DNA of 64,000 nt from Leptospira koniambonensis (GTDB lineage Bacteria; Spirochaetota; Leptospiria; Leptospirales; Leptospiraceae). This document shows, piece after piece, positions 26,714-36,810 of this stretch. How positions within the stretch are numbered: the first letter of the stretch is position 1; each line of letters begins with the position of its first letter. The stretch covers positions 62,001 through 126,000 of the forward strand of contig NZ_RQFY01000011.1 in assembly GCF_004769555.1 (NCBI RefSeq). The letters run 5' to 3'. The position numbers and the translations under genes are program-made. The notes beneath the pieces are model-generated. The model was not told the origin of the DNA. It did not search any database and was given only the letters and a program-made list of their open reading frames with translations.

Positions 26714-26781
26714 GTCCGATCCGGGGGATCGGACCAAGCTCTCGCCTCCGGTCAAAAAATCGCATTCACGATTTTTTGACC
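26714..26781. repeat. Two adjacent perfect hairpins
   Basis: GTCCGATCC-GGG-GGATCGGAC forms a perfect 9-bp stem with a 3-nt loop (26714-26734). Sixteen bases on, GGTCAAAAAATCG (26750-26762) pairs perfectly with CGATTTTTTGACC (26769-26781) across the loop CATTCA, a 13-bp stem. They could act in transcription ending of either strand or be part of a dispersed element. Confidence 0.8.
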
Positions 26782-26811
26782 CCGACTCGATCTTTCGCGG
26801 ATGGTAAATCA

Positions 26812-26972
26812 ATGTCTCTTTGTGCTTCCGTGAAATTTGTGCGAGACTTTATAATTTTTGTGTCTCACGCAGAGGCGCAAAGACGCGAAGATATAGATTG
26901 TTATCTCTGTGTGTTCAGTGAACTCTGTGCGATAATTTTGAGTTTTTAGGTTCACATGGAGTTCACGGAGGA
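26812..26972. repeat. Dispersed hairpin repeat, copy A
   Basis: This AT/GC-mixed segment contains TCACGCAGAGGCGCAAAGAC and inverted partners GTGCTTCCGTGAAATTTGTG and CTCTGTGCG. It belongs to the same family as copies at 51795-51928 and 56496-56581. No open frame of interest is present. Confidence 0.6.
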
Positions 26973-27097
26973 TAGTATTCTGGATTAAAGTATAATACCT
27001 GCTCCAACCTTGCCTATGTATTCTTGCAGGCTCCAAGCCTAACAGTGTGCGTAAGGATATTACACTATTTGTCTTACTGCTTTACATAATATTAATA

Positions 27098-27197
27098 CTG
27101 CGACAGCGATGCGCAGGGGAAGTCGCTGGAAGCGACCGGAGCGACGCGTAGCCCGTAGCAGCGCGGTCCGAGCGAGAGCGAGCGAGTCGCCCCCAAA
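27098..27197. repeat. GC-rich intergenic repeat block
   Basis: A roughly 100-bp block rich in GCGA, AGCGACC and GAGCGAG motifs, much higher in GC than the neighbouring AT-rich DNA. It contains a small perfect stem GTCGCT-GGA-AGCGAC. I read it as an intergenic repeat element; whether other copies exist cannot be tested here. Confidence 0.5.
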
Positions 27198-27268
27198 TCT
27201 TTTAATAACTTCTTTTTCCGATTTTCACTTTTTTAAAATACTATACAAAAAAATAGTTTACAAAAGTA

Positions 27269-27289
27269 TATAATCATACGAATAGTATG
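27269..27289 (+). promoter_or_regulatory. Possible recN promoter -10 with overlapping palindrome
   Basis: TATAAT at 27269-27274 is directly followed by the palindrome CATAC-GAATA-GTATG (27275-27289), which would cover the transcription start about seven bases after the -10. A convincing -35 at 17 bp is not seen. The arrangement suggests repressor control of recN, possibly DNA-damage related; this is inference. Confidence 0.4.
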
Positions 27290-27310
27290 CTGTAGCTAAG
27301 AGGAAAAACC

Positions 27311-29017
27311 ATGCTTCAGACAATTAGTATTCGAGATTTTGCATTGATTGAATCAGCCCAAATCGACTTAAGAGCGGGCTTGACTGCGATTACGGGAGAG
27401 ACCGGTTCTGGAAAATCTCTCTTACTAGATGCTCTTTCTTCCTTACTCGGGGGAAAGAGTAGTACTATGGATATCCGAACAGGCTCGGACAAGTATTGTC
27501 TTGAAGCTGAATTCGATATTTCCCAAAATCCAGGCGCCATAACTTGGATGAGGGAACATGGATTTCCTCTAAGCGGTTCAGCTATAGTGATCAGAAAAGA
27601 ATTCACTCGAGACGGAAAAACGAAAATTCAAATCAACCATTCACTTTCTTCTGCTCAGGTGCTTCGCGGTTTAGGAGAGATCCTATCCGAAGTACATAAC
27701 CAAAATGATCAAATTCTACTTTTGGATAAAGCTCAGCAATTGGACATCTTGGATGGTTTTGCAGGTTTGCATACACTCCGAGGAGAAGTGAAAGAAGGAT
27801 TTTTAACCTATAAAAGTCTCAAGAAGAGACTAGAGGAATTAGAATTATCTCATGCAGACAGAAACCGTAAAAAAGAGATACTTCAATACCAGATAGAAGA
27901 GATCCATACTGCTAATTTTAAATTGGGAGAAGAGGAGGAACTCAGTAAAGAAGAGAACCTACTCGTTCACGGAGAAAAACTCGCAGAGAACCTGGATATA
28001 ATCACTAGTTACTTACATGAAAGTGAATCTTCTGTTTTAGGTATTTTTCCTAAGGTGCTTGCTGCGTCCGATAAGATTAAAGTTTTGAACGAATCATTAA
28101 ACGAAATGGATTCCGCACTTAAGGAAGCATATGTTACGATTCGTGAGATAAATACCACTGCCCAAGACCAAAAGGAAGAGGTATTTTTCTCTCCCGAAAG
28201 GTTATCTCATGTTCAATCTAGGCTAGACCTGATCCAAAAGCTTAAGAAGAAATACGGAAATTCAATTTCTGAAATTTTAGAAACAAAGAAAAAAGCAGAA
28301 GATGAACTTTCTGCCTTAGAACAGAACTTAGATTCTAAAACTTCTCTGGAAAAAGAAAAGAAAAGGGCAGCAGATAAATTGACCCAAGCTTGTTTGCAGC
28401 TTTCCAAATCTAGACGTGAAGTATTAAACAAATTCGAATCCAAACTCAAATCAGAATTAGAAGTTCTGGGAATGAAGGGTGCCGGACTACAGGTAGTACT
28501 TCGTTGGGAAACAAGCCCAGAGGGAGAAGTAGAAGCCCAAGGAAAATCTTATTTGGTAAACGAATTCGGATTGGATCAGGCGGAATTCTATTTCAGCCCA
28601 AACCCTGGAGAAAAACCAAGACCTCTTCGTAAAATTGCTTCTGGTGGAGAGATTTCCAGAGTAATGTTGGCCATCAAAAGTGTGCTTGGTTCCAATTTTG
28701 ATGGAAAAGTTTTAGTTTTTGATGAGATTGACTCTGGTCTGGGTGGAGAGATTGCTTCTGACGTAGCAAAAAAACTCAGAACCCTTTCTAAAACTCACCA
28801 AATCATATTGGTTACACATTTACAGCAGATTGCAGCTGCTGCAGATCATCATCTTCTAGTAAGTAAACGACTCCAAGAGGGAAGAACCGTCTCTGAAACG
28901 GAATTCTTAGGAATGGAGGAGAGAACCATGGAACTTGCGAGAATGATCGCGGGTCAAAATATCTCCAAAGGCGCTCTACATCACGCAAAGGAATTGCTCA
29001 AAAAGAAGGCGGTATAA
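27311..29017 (+). CDS. recN: DNA repair protein RecN
   Basis: The 568-residue SMC-like ATPase takes part in double-strand break repair. Walker A GETGSGKS is at residues 29-36, long coiled-coil arms follow (about residues 150-380), then the ABC signature region [16 protein letters not shown] and Walker [14 protein letters not shown] near residue 470, ending with [20 protein letters not shown]. Length and order match RecN. The ATG follows a GAGG-like site. Its upstream region holds a -10 and palindrome that could be a damage-response operator. Confidence 0.95.
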   Translation: MLQTISIRDFALIESAQIDLRAGLTAITGETGSGKSLLLDALSSLLGGKSSTMDIRTGSDKYCLEAEFDISQNPGAITWMREHGFPLSGSAIVIRKEFTRDGKTKIQINHSLSSAQVLRGLGEILSEVHNQNDQILLLDKAQQLDILDGFAGLHTLRGEVKEGFLTYKSLKKRLEELELSHADRNRKKEILQYQIEEIHTANFKLGEEEELSKEENLLVHGEKLAENLDIITSYLHESESSVLGIFPKVLAASDKIKVLNESLNEMDSALKEAYVTIREINTTAQDQKEEVFFSPERLSHVQSRLDLIQKLKKKYGNSISEILETKKKAEDELSALEQNLDSKTSLEKEKKRAADKLTQACLQLSKSRREVLNKFESKLKSELEVLGMKGAGLQVVLRWETSPEGEVEAQGKSYLVNEFGLDQAEFYFSPNPGEKPRPLRKIASGGEISRVMLAIKSVLGSNFDGKVLVFDEIDSGLGGEIASDVAKKLRTLSKTHQIILVTHLQQIAAAADHHLLVSKRLQEGRTVSETEFLGMEERTMELARMIAGQNISKGALHHAKELLKKKAV

Positions 29018-29035
29018 TTCGTCTTCTCAATTTCG

Positions 29036-29071
29036 CTTTTTACCGGGGCAGAATCTGCTTTCGGTAAAAAG
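29036..29071 (+). promoter_or_regulatory. Long perfect inverted repeat between recN and exbB
   Basis: CTTTTTACCG (29036-29045) pairs perfectly with CGGTAAAAAG (29062-29071), and inside the loop GCAG-AAT-CTGC forms a second small stem. No long T run follows it on either strand. It sits in the leader of exbB, 23 bp before the TTG start, and could be a processing or attenuation signal, or a weak terminator after recN. Confidence 0.5.
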
Positions 29072-29094
29072 GAAAACTTCCTTTTAAAAATCGT

Positions 29095-29754
29095 TTGGCA
29101 GGGACAGCCGAGTTGGAAACCCTACTCCTTGGAGAACCTCAAGCCGATATGATTCTTGCAAAAACAGATTCTTTGGTTTCCATTATTCCACCGGAAACCG
29201 TACCTATTCTGATCCTTCTAGTTTCTATAGTAGGATTTACAATCATCATCGAAAGGCTGATCTTCTTCTCTCGTTGGAAATCCATTACTCCGGACGATTG
29301 GAGAAGGGTAAAAGATCTACTCAGAGATAAAAACTATGACTCTGCTTCCGACTTGATGAGAAGCCTGAGCCAAGGCCCGGTCTCTCAGGTTTTACAAGCT
29401 GGTATTACCCAGTTTAAGAAAAATGCATCTTCTGTAGATGATGAGATTATAACCCAAGGATTAAACCAGATCCAAAGAATGGAAAAATTCCTTTCTCCGT
29501 TAGCAACAATCGCTACCATCTCTCCACTTTTGGGAGTATTGGGAACTGTTCTCGGGATCATTCGTTCCTTCGCAGAAGGTTCCGGAACAAGAGGAGCAGA
29601 AGTAGGGATCAGTGAGGCATTGATCACTACAGCTATGGGGCTTGCGGTTGCGATCCCTGCATATATTTTCCATAACTTCTTCCAAAAGAAAAAGGAAGAT
29701 GCGATTTCCGAGATGGAAAGTCTTTCTGAGCAGGCTCTTAGGTTTTTAAAATAA
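29095..29754 (+). CDS. exbB: ExbB/TolQ/MotA family proton channel
   Basis: The 219-residue inner-membrane protein has three hydrophobic segments: about residues 36-52, 135-155 and 180-200. The conserved [20 protein letters not shown] and [19 protein letters not shown] stretches identify the ExbB/TolQ family, which with ExbD/TolR forms the proton-driven motor that energises TonB-type uptake or Tol-Pal. The listed start is TTG at 29095; an ATG at 29149 is also possible. ExbD starts one base after its stop. Confidence 0.9.
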   Translation: MAGTAELETLLLGEPQADMILAKTDSLVSIIPPETVPILILLVSIVGFTIIIERLIFFSRWKSITPDDWRRVKDLLRDKNYDSASDLMRSLSQGPVSQVLQAGITQFKKNASSVDDEIITQGLNQIQRMEKFLSPLATIATISPLLGVLGTVLGIIRSFAEGSGTRGAEVGISEALITTAMGLAVAIPAYIFHNFFQKKKEDAISEMESLSEQALRFLK

Positions 29755-29755
29755 G

Positions 29756-30223
<468 letters not shown>

Positions 30224-30251
30224 TCCGCTCAGGTGGATCTAAAGACTTATT

Positions 30252-30279
30252 TCGAGAAGGGAAGAACCTTCTCGATTTT
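30252..30279 (+). terminator. Intrinsic terminator after exbD
   Basis: TCGAGAAGG pairs perfectly with CCTTCTCGA (9-bp stem, loop GAAGAA), followed by TTTT. It separates exbB-exbD from bamA, suggesting that bamA has its own promoter or depends on readthrough. Confidence 0.75.
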
Positions 30280-30311
30280 AAATAAAGCCTTAAGGCGATT
30301 TCAAAAGACTC

Positions 30312-33209
30312 TTGAAACGAAAAGTATCTATATATAAATCCTTTGCCGTTATTTTTGTAAGCGGATTCTTTTTTTACTCCGGCGAGATCTCTCAACTTTT
30401 CTCCAAGAAAAGCGATTATTTCGGAAAGATCGTAAAAGAAATAAAATTTAACGGAAACAAGAACACATCCGACTCGGATATCAGTGGTCTTTTGGAACTC
30501 CGAACAGGTAAACTTCTTACCAAAGGGATCATTGACCGAGACTTAAAGGCATTATTTGCTTCTGGATTCTTCTACTTTATAGATATTAAAGCGGAAGAAA
30601 TGGAGGGTGGTGTTCGGGTCATTTTCGAACTCAGAGAAAGACCGAGAGTCAAGGACATAGAATTTATTGGGGCAGACGAGGTTTTTCCTGCTGATCTCCG
30701 AGACAAAATGCCTTTAAAGGACAATGAGGTAATCACTCCTCAAAAAGTTACCAAGTCCAGAGATATTATATTACAAAAATATAAAGACGAAGGATTCTTC
30801 CTTGCTTATGTAAAAGTAGAGCTTGGAAAACCTGATCCAAAAACTAACTTAGTAAAAGTCCGCTTCATCATCGACGAGGGAGAAGAAATCCCAGTCGCAA
30901 AGATCAATATTTACGGCAACGAAACCATCGAAACTTCTGAGATCTTAGGTCTTATGGAGTTAAAAGAAGAAGGTTTATTCGAAGGTGGTAACTTCAAAGA
31001 AAGTTCCTTCGAAAAAGATAAAGAAGTTATCCAAGCTTATTTGAGAAGTAAAGGATACTTGGATTCAGAATTGATCCGAGAAGGTACAAACTGGGAGATC
31101 CATTGGGAAAACCCCGAAAAGAAAAATAGAAGGGTAATCATAGTCAATATCAAACTCTACGAAGGGCAGGTGTATTATTTTAACGGATATACCGTTGCTC
31201 ATGATATGACTACTGACGGTGACGGCAGACCCATCTTCTTGAACAAAGAGAATAACCCGCCTGAAACTCCGAAAGATAAACTAAAACCTTTATTCACGGT
31301 CCCAGAGATCGAAAAATCCCTGGATTATAGTTCCAAAGACGCGGGCGAAATTTTCGACGAGACTGTATTCTCCAGAGATAGAGCTACTGTAAACGAACTC
31401 TATGGATCCAAAGGCCATATTTTTGCTCAGGTAATTCCAAGAAGAAAGATCGTTTCTTTAGATTCAGAAAGTTTAGAATATTATGAAAATTGCGCCTCCA
31501 GAAGAACTGAGGTGGAAAAAAAGTCCTGCGAAGAAGAATATAAACAATTAAATATTCGTAAATTAAGGGAAATTTACAGAGATAACCCAGAGCTAAGGGG
31601 ACGTAAATTTGTTCACGTAGACTTTACTGTTCGCGAGAACAACTTGGCTCAGATCGAAAACGTAATCATCAAAGGGAATAAAAAAACTCAGGACAAAGTA
31701 ATTCGTAGGGAGTTACTTTTCAAACCTGGGGATTTATTCGATTCAAGTTTAGTAAACCGTTCCAGGGAAAGGATCTTCAACCTTGGTTACTTCAAAGAAG
31801 TAAACTTTAATATGAGACCCGGATCAGATGATACTAAGATGAACCTGGTCATCGAAGTATTGGAACAACCTACCGGAACAGTTTCCATGGGTGGTGGTTA
31901 CGGAACTATCACTGGATTTACTATCTTTACGGAAATTGGGGAGAATAACCTAAACGGAACTGGACAAAAAGTTTCTGGTCGTTTGGAGTTTGGACCTTAT
32001 CGAAGATCATTCCAGATCTCTTGGACTGAGCCTTGGATGTATGATACTCCTTGGTCTCTATCACTTTCCTTGTTCTATTTTTCTCGAACCATATTCTTAG
32101 GTTCTACTTCTACGATCTCTATTTCGGATAGTACAACTTCTCCAACTGTAGAGAATGCAACCTATGATAATAATGGTTTGGGGGTCACCATGGGAGTGGC
32201 TCACAGGCTTGGAACAAACTGGACCCACTTTCATAGATATACTCCTGCATTTTATTCATATTCTAACCCGACTGCACTTGTGTCAGATGCGGTTTTGGCT
32301 AACGTAAGAAGAGGATGGCAGTTCCGTTCACAGGTAACGAATGGTCTTGCTTATGATATCCGAGATAACGTATTTGCTCCTACTCGTGGTTACGATCTTC
32401 TCTTCCAAGTAGATAACGTAGGACAATATTTGGGCGGGTCTTCTCACTTCGACCAATATAGGATCTTAGCGGAATATTATCATACATGGTTTGATTTTAC
32501 TTTCGGTGGTTTGATCCGGAACAATGCTCTTCGTAGATGGAGAGTGGTCCAAGAGTTCAGGACTTCTGATACTTTTATTTTCCAAAGGTCTCCTGCAGGA
32601 GGATCTCATAACCAAGATCCTGTCCAGGATCCTTATATCCGTCCTCAGGATTTACTCATCATTGGTGGTTACGAATCCTTGAGAGGTTGGTATTATAACG
32701 ACCAAAAGTATCCTGTAGAGTGGAGAGATGGCGCCCAACATCGTCTACTTTTTGATACAGAGATCCGTATTCCTATAGAACCAAGCTTACTCTGGCTTGT
32801 GGTGTTCTTGGATGGTGGAGCACTTTACGAACAGGTGAATCGCGCGACAGGAACTAAAAAAGATTATTTCGAATCTTACGATAAGAATAAGGAAGATCAG
32901 ATTGCTGCAAACCCGATCGGTTGGTACATCCAAAACAATTTCAATTTGCAGAATGGACGTAAGGCTGACGTAACCTACGATGAATTGAATAACCCAGGAA
33001 GATTGATCTTATCGTCAGATAACGTTGCAATGGATAGAATGAGATATTCTTGGGGTGTGGGTTTAAGGGTACAGATCCCAGTTCTTCCTTTACGTATTTA
33101 CTTCGCTCAAAAATTAAAACCTACCGGAAATTTCTGGGCACCTTTCGAAAGATATGAATCGGATAATGCATTCCAGTTCGTATTCGGTATCGGTGATTAC
33201 CGATTCTAA
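30312..33209 (+). CDS. bamA: Outer membrane protein assembly factor BamA
   Basis: This 965-residue outer-membrane protein inserts beta-barrel proteins. The N-terminal half holds a series of POTRA domains (IKFNGNKNTSDSDISGLLEL near residue 42, INIYGNETIETSEILGLMEL near 198, VIIKGNKKTQDKVIRRELLF near 453), the rest a 16-strand barrel that ends in FQFVFGIGDYRF with the terminal Phe of the beta-signal. It is longer than E. coli BamA (about 800), partly from charged inserts such as that around residues 290-425, which includes Cys394 and Cys406. Start is TTG. It has its own leader after a terminator. Confidence 0.95.
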   Translation: MKRKVSIYKSFAVIFVSGFFFYSGEISQLFSKKSDYFGKIVKEIKFNGNKNTSDSDISGLLELRTGKLLTKGIIDRDLKALFASGFFYFIDIKAEEMEGGVRVIFELRERPRVKDIEFIGADEVFPADLRDKMPLKDNEVITPQKVTKSRDIILQKYKDEGFFLAYVKVELGKPDPKTNLVKVRFIIDEGEEIPVAKINIYGNETIETSEILGLMELKEEGLFEGGNFKESSFEKDKEVIQAYLRSKGYLDSELIREGTNWEIHWENPEKKNRRVIIVNIKLYEGQVYYFNGYTVAHDMTTDGDGRPIFLNKENNPPETPKDKLKPLFTVPEIEKSLDYSSKDAGEIFDETVFSRDRATVNELYGSKGHIFAQVIPRRKIVSLDSESLEYYENCASRRTEVEKKSCEEEYKQLNIRKLREIYRDNPELRGRKFVHVDFTVRENNLAQIENVIIKGNKKTQDKVIRRELLFKPGDLFDSSLVNRSRERIFNLGYFKEVNFNMRPGSDDTKMNLVIEVLEQPTGTVSMGGGYGTITGFTIFTEIGENNLNGTGQKVSGRLEFGPYRRSFQISWTEPWMYDTPWSLSLSLFYFSRTIFLGSTSTISISDSTTSPTVENATYDNNGLGVTMGVAHRLGTNWTHFHRYTPAFYSYSNPTALVSDAVLANVRRGWQFRSQVTNGLAYDIRDNVFAPTRGYDLLFQVDNVGQYLGGSSHFDQYRILAEYYHTWFDFTFGGLIRNNALRRWRVVQEFRTSDTFIFQRSPAGGSHNQDPVQDPYIRPQDLLIIGGYESLRGWYYNDQKYPVEWRDGAQHRLLFDTEIRIPIEPSLLWLVVFLDGGALYEQVNRATGTKKDYFESYDKNKEDQIAANPIGWYIQNNFNLQNGRKADVTYDELNNPGRLILSSDNVAMDRMRYSWGVGLRVQIPVLPLRIYFAQKLKPTGNFWAPFERYESDNAFQFVFGIGDYRF

Positions 33210-33221
33210 GGAGTTTTTGCT

Positions 33222-35423
33222 TTGTCAGTTGATCTAGTACAAGGCCTGAATGATCCTCAGAAAGCCGCAGTCGAAAGACTGGAAGGTCCTGTTTTAATAT
33301 TAGCAGGTGCAGGTTCCGGAAAAACCAGAGTAATCACTCATAGGATCGCAAACCTGATCCTGAATAAAAGAACAGATTCTATTTGCGCTCTTACTTTTAC
33401 TAATAAGGCCGCTGCAGAAATGTTAGAAAGAGTGGCTAAACTTGTACCTTCCATTCCTTGGAATGTGCAGATCAAAACATTTCACTCTTTATGTTTGTAT
33501 ATTTTAAGAAGGGAAACTTCTTATTTGGGGATGCCTTCCGGATTTACTGTTTATGATTCTGTATTACAGGAATCTTTAATTAAACAAGTGATCAAAGATC
33601 TGCATGAAGATCCTAAACAATACAAACCTTCTTCTTTGACCGGGATATTTTCTTCTTGGAAGGATGGACTTTCTGATTCAGATTCTTATATCCGAAAAGA
33701 GAATTTTTCCCATAGATCGCAGATGATATCAAACATCTATGAAGAATACGAAAAACGTAAAAAGAAAAACCAAGCTTTAGATTTCGGGGACCTGATCCAA
33801 AAGACTGTGGAATTATTCAGAAATAACCCCTCTGTTCTACAATCCTACCAAGATAGATGGAATTATATCATGGTGGATGAGTATCAGGATACAAACAAGG
33901 CACAATACACATTGGTGCGTCTACTTTCTGGAGACAGAGGGAATCTTTGTGTGGTCGGAGACGACGACCAGTCCATCTATTCTTGGAGAGGAGCAGATAT
34001 TTCGAATATTCTAAATTTCGAAAGTGATTTTCCGAATGCTTATGTAGTAAAGCTTGAGGAAAACTATCGCTCAACTTCCAGGATTATTCGTGCAGCTTCC
34101 AAGGTGATCGCAAATAATAGCGGAAGAAAAGAGAAAGAATTATTTACAAATAATGAATTGGGAGAACCTATCTCTGTTTCCCAATTCGAGAATGAAACGG
34201 AAGAAGCTTACGATATAGTCAAAAAAATCAGAGCAGGATCTGCAAGAGGTGCGGACTACAAGGATTTTGCGATCTTCTACCGGACAAATGCTCAGTCCAG
34301 ATACTTTGAAGAAGGACTTAGATCTTCCGGTATTCCGTATAAAATTTTTGGCGGATTCCGATTCTTTGATAGAGCAGAGATCAAGGACATGATCGCTTAT
34401 CTAAACGTGGTAGCAAATCCTATGGATTCCAATTCTTTATTAAGAATTGTGAATACTCCTCCTAGAGGAATTGGCGAAGCAAGTATAGAGAAGATCAGGA
34501 CATTCTCCTTAGATAAAGGGATTTCATTCTTAGAAGCAATTGGACATCCCGATCTTCCCTTAAAAAAAGCAAGTTTAGGAAAAGCTAAAGAACTTTATCA
34601 TCTATTCGAAGATTTGATCGATAGAAAAGAAAAAGGTGAGCTACCTTCTAAAATCGCTTTGGAGATTGTGGGAAGATCCGGTTGGATCGATTATATGGAA
34701 AGAGATGCACATGATGAGGAAGCTGTCTCTAAAGTAGAGAACGTGAGAGAATTCGTGAATTCAATCGAAGAATACGAATCTCGTGAAGATTCTCCAAATT
34801 TAGAAGAATATCTGAACCAGATCAGCCTTCTTACCTCCGAAGAGGATTCTGCACAACTCACTGACTATGTTCATCTTATGACTGTCCATAACGCTAAAGG
34901 ACTGGAATTCCCTACAGTGTTTCAGACAGGTTTGGAAGAAGGGACCTTTCCCCATTCCATGAGTTTGGAAGAACCGAATGGAAAGGAAGAAGAAAGAAGG
35001 CTTTTTTACGTAGCATTGACCCGTGCCAGAGTGAAATTATATCTCAGCTATTCCAGGACCTCTCGAAAATTTGGAAAAGTAGAGGACCGGATCCCGTCCA
35101 GTTTCCTTCCTGAAATTCCCGCTGAATGTTTCGGAGAAGAAGGTATCCTCGCCCAAAAAGGAGTTCGCAGGCCTTCCGGGCCTCCGTCGGCTTCTTCAGG
35201 AGCTTACAAAATCCCTGAAACTCCAAGGGAAAGGGAAGATTCTTCCAGACCTTTGGGAGAAGAGGCGGATATCCAAGAAGGAGATAAGGTCAAACATGCC
35301 CAATTTGGCCTCGGACTGGTAGTTTCTGTGCAGGGAACTGGTAAAAACCGAAAAGTAAAAATTAAGTTTGGGGGTCTGGAGAAGAACTTTTTCCTTGCCT
35401 ATACCCCCTTAGAGAAATTATAA
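33222..35423 (+). CDS. pcrA: ATP-dependent DNA helicase PcrA/UvrD type
   Basis: The 733-residue superfamily 1A helicase shows motif I AGAGSGKTRVITHR (from residue 28), Ia LTFTNKAAAEM, II VDEYQDTNKAQY, III GDDDQSIYSWRGAD, IV and V (TVHNAKGLEFPTVFQTGLEE) and VI VALTRARVKLYLSYSR. The C-terminal Tudor-like segment GDKVKHAQFGLGLVVSVQG is typical of PcrA/UvrD. It unwinds DNA during excision repair and replication restart. The start is TTG, 13 bp after bamA. The link with bamA is probably just operon proximity. Confidence 0.93.
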   Translation: MSVDLVQGLNDPQKAAVERLEGPVLILAGAGSGKTRVITHRIANLILNKRTDSICALTFTNKAAAEMLERVAKLVPSIPWNVQIKTFHSLCLYILRRETSYLGMPSGFTVYDSVLQESLIKQVIKDLHEDPKQYKPSSLTGIFSSWKDGLSDSDSYIRKENFSHRSQMISNIYEEYEKRKKKNQALDFGDLIQKTVELFRNNPSVLQSYQDRWNYIMVDEYQDTNKAQYTLVRLLSGDRGNLCVVGDDDQSIYSWRGADISNILNFESDFPNAYVVKLEENYRSTSRIIRAASKVIANNSGRKEKELFTNNELGEPISVSQFENETEEAYDIVKKIRAGSARGADYKDFAIFYRTNAQSRYFEEGLRSSGIPYKIFGGFRFFDRAEIKDMIAYLNVVANPMDSNSLLRIVNTPPRGIGEASIEKIRTFSLDKGISFLEAIGHPDLPLKKASLGKAKELYHLFEDLIDRKEKGELPSKIALEIVGRSGWIDYMERDAHDEEAVSKVENVREFVNSIEEYESREDSPNLEEYLNQISLLTSEEDSAQLTDYVHLMTVHNAKGLEFPTVFQTGLEEGTFPHSMSLEEPNGKEEERRLFYVALTRARVKLYLSYSRTSRKFGKVEDRIPSSFLPEIPAECFGEEGILAQKGVRRPSGPPSASSGAYKIPETPREREDSSRPLGEEADIQEGDKVKHAQFGLGLVVSVQGTGKNRKVKIKFGGLEKNFFLAYTPLEKL

Positions 35424-35483
35424 CAAGGGGGAAAGTTCACCCCTTAAAATACCGATATTATTCACAAGAACATAGGAGAAACA

Positions 35484-35921
35484 ATGAAACGGATCGTGAT
35501 ACTATCCTTGGCTATCTGCCTCGGGACCCCATTGTTTGCTGGAAAAGTCAGCGGTTTAGTAGAAGAATTTAATAAAGTAGAAGAATTTAATAAGAATCGA
35601 AAAGTTTCTGAATCCGCTAAAAAAGCGTTACTGGAAAAAAATCTTCTCTCCGCTTTAAAATACAGCCTTCATCGTAAATACTTGGATTATAAGGAATACA
35701 CTAAGGATCTAAAGGCAGATTCTATTTCTTATGAGCCTCAAAAAGGAACTTTTGGAGTGTATGTAAAATATAAAACGTATATCGTATTTTACAGTTATCT
35801 AATGGATCCAGAAATTTATCTGCAAACTCCTATCAACGAGGTCTTCTACGTTCGTCCAGACAATTTGGACGAAGAGCCTCATAAGGAAGATAAACAACCT
35901 GCTCAGCCAGCAGGAAAATAA
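35484..35921 (+). CDS. Small exported protein of unknown function
   Basis: The protein has 145 residues with a clear Sec signal peptide: MKRIVILSLAICLGTPLFAG, cleavage likely after FAG. The mature part is basic and ends in a Pro/Lys-rich tail. A short direct repeat, VEEFNKVEEFNK, lies near residue 25. I do not recognise a family. It is nine bases upstream of the cysQ-like gene and probably co-transcribed with it and pcrA. Confidence 0.75.
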   Translation: MKRIVILSLAICLGTPLFAGKVSGLVEEFNKVEEFNKNRKVSESAKKALLEKNLLSALKYSLHRKYLDYKEYTKDLKADSISYEPQKGTFGVYVKYKTYIVFYSYLMDPEIYLQTPINEVFYVRPDNLDEEPHKEDKQPAQPAGK

Positions 35922-35930
35922 TCTCTTTTC

Positions 35931-36782
35931 ATGCGATTTCCGGAAGAAGCGGAATTAGTTTCTAAACTTGTTCTGGAAGCCGCAGATAGGATCTTTTCTA
36001 TCTATGGAACAAATTTCCATGTGATGGAAAAATCCAAAGGTGATCCTCTCACCGAAGCTGACCTGCAAGCGAACGAGATCATAGCAGGCGGCATCCGCAA
36101 AATTTTAAAAGATAAAGTTTATTCCGAAGAAGATTCAGATTTTTCTCATTCTTCTCTACAAGGAGAAAGAGTTTGGATCTTAGACCCAATTGATGGCACT
36201 AGAGAATTTGTAGCTAAAAATCCAGAATTTGCAATAAGCCTTGGACTTCTGGAAGAAGGTAGGCCTGTTTTTGGGATCGTTATGAACCCAGCGACTGGAG
36301 AATTTTTTTGGGGATTAGAAGGTAAGGGAGCATATTATACAATCTTAAAATCTCCTTATATCGAAAATAAGATCGATTGGGAAAATACTTTTTATCTTCC
36401 AAAATTAGACTCTTCTGAACTTCCTAAAATTTTAGTCTCCATTTCTGAAACAAAGGCAGGGCTTTTCAAAAAGTTAAATTACGGAAATGATTTCATATTA
36501 GAGCCAAAAGGTTCCATTGCTTATAAACTCGCACTCGTTGCAGTTGGAAAATATCCTTTAACACTTTCTCTTAGGCCGAAAAATGATTGGGACGTAGCAG
36601 GTGGAATTGCAATACTCAGAGCTTCTTTAGGAAAAGATATAGAAATCCGTTCTGGTAAAGATTATCCATTCTTAACTTCTAAATTAGGTATAGGTTTACT
36701 TGCTGGAGAGTCAGAGCTTGTGACTCAGTTTTGGGAAAAGTTTAAAACTTCCCTCCAAGGTTCTGTTAGAGATCGTTGGTAA
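35931..36782 (+). CDS. cysQ: CysQ/inositol monophosphatase family phosphatase
   Basis: This 283-residue phosphatase has the metal-binding signatures WILDPIDGTREFV and NDWDVAGGIAILRAS and the first Glu-containing motif YSEEDSDF, all of the inositol monophosphatase fold. The subtype fits CysQ, the 3'(2'),5'-bisphosphate nucleotidase that recycles PAP from sulfate activation; other substrates such as inositol phosphates cannot be excluded. It starts nine bases after the small exported protein gene and is followed by a glycosyltransferase. Confidence 0.85.
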   Translation: MRFPEEAELVSKLVLEAADRIFSIYGTNFHVMEKSKGDPLTEADLQANEIIAGGIRKILKDKVYSEEDSDFSHSSLQGERVWILDPIDGTREFVAKNPEFAISLGLLEEGRPVFGIVMNPATGEFFWGLEGKGAYYTILKSPYIENKIDWENTFYLPKLDSSELPKILVSISETKAGLFKKLNYGNDFILEPKGSIAYKLALVAVGKYPLTLSLRPKNDWDVAGGIAILRASLGKDIEIRSGKDYPFLTSKLGIGLLAGESELVTQFWEKFKTSLQGSVRDRW

Positions 36783-36810
36783 ATCAATTTTAGAAAAGGC
36801 CATTCCTAGC

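Larger units (their letters stand above)
26592..27310. other. 719-bp repeat-rich gene-free region
   Basis: No credible gene. The region is a chain of elements: two perfect hairpins (26714-26734, 26750-26781), a member of the CACGCAGAGGCGC repeat family (26812-26972), a GC-rich block (27098-27197) and, next to recN, a -10-like TATAAT with a palindrome. Each is listed separately. Confidence 0.8.
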
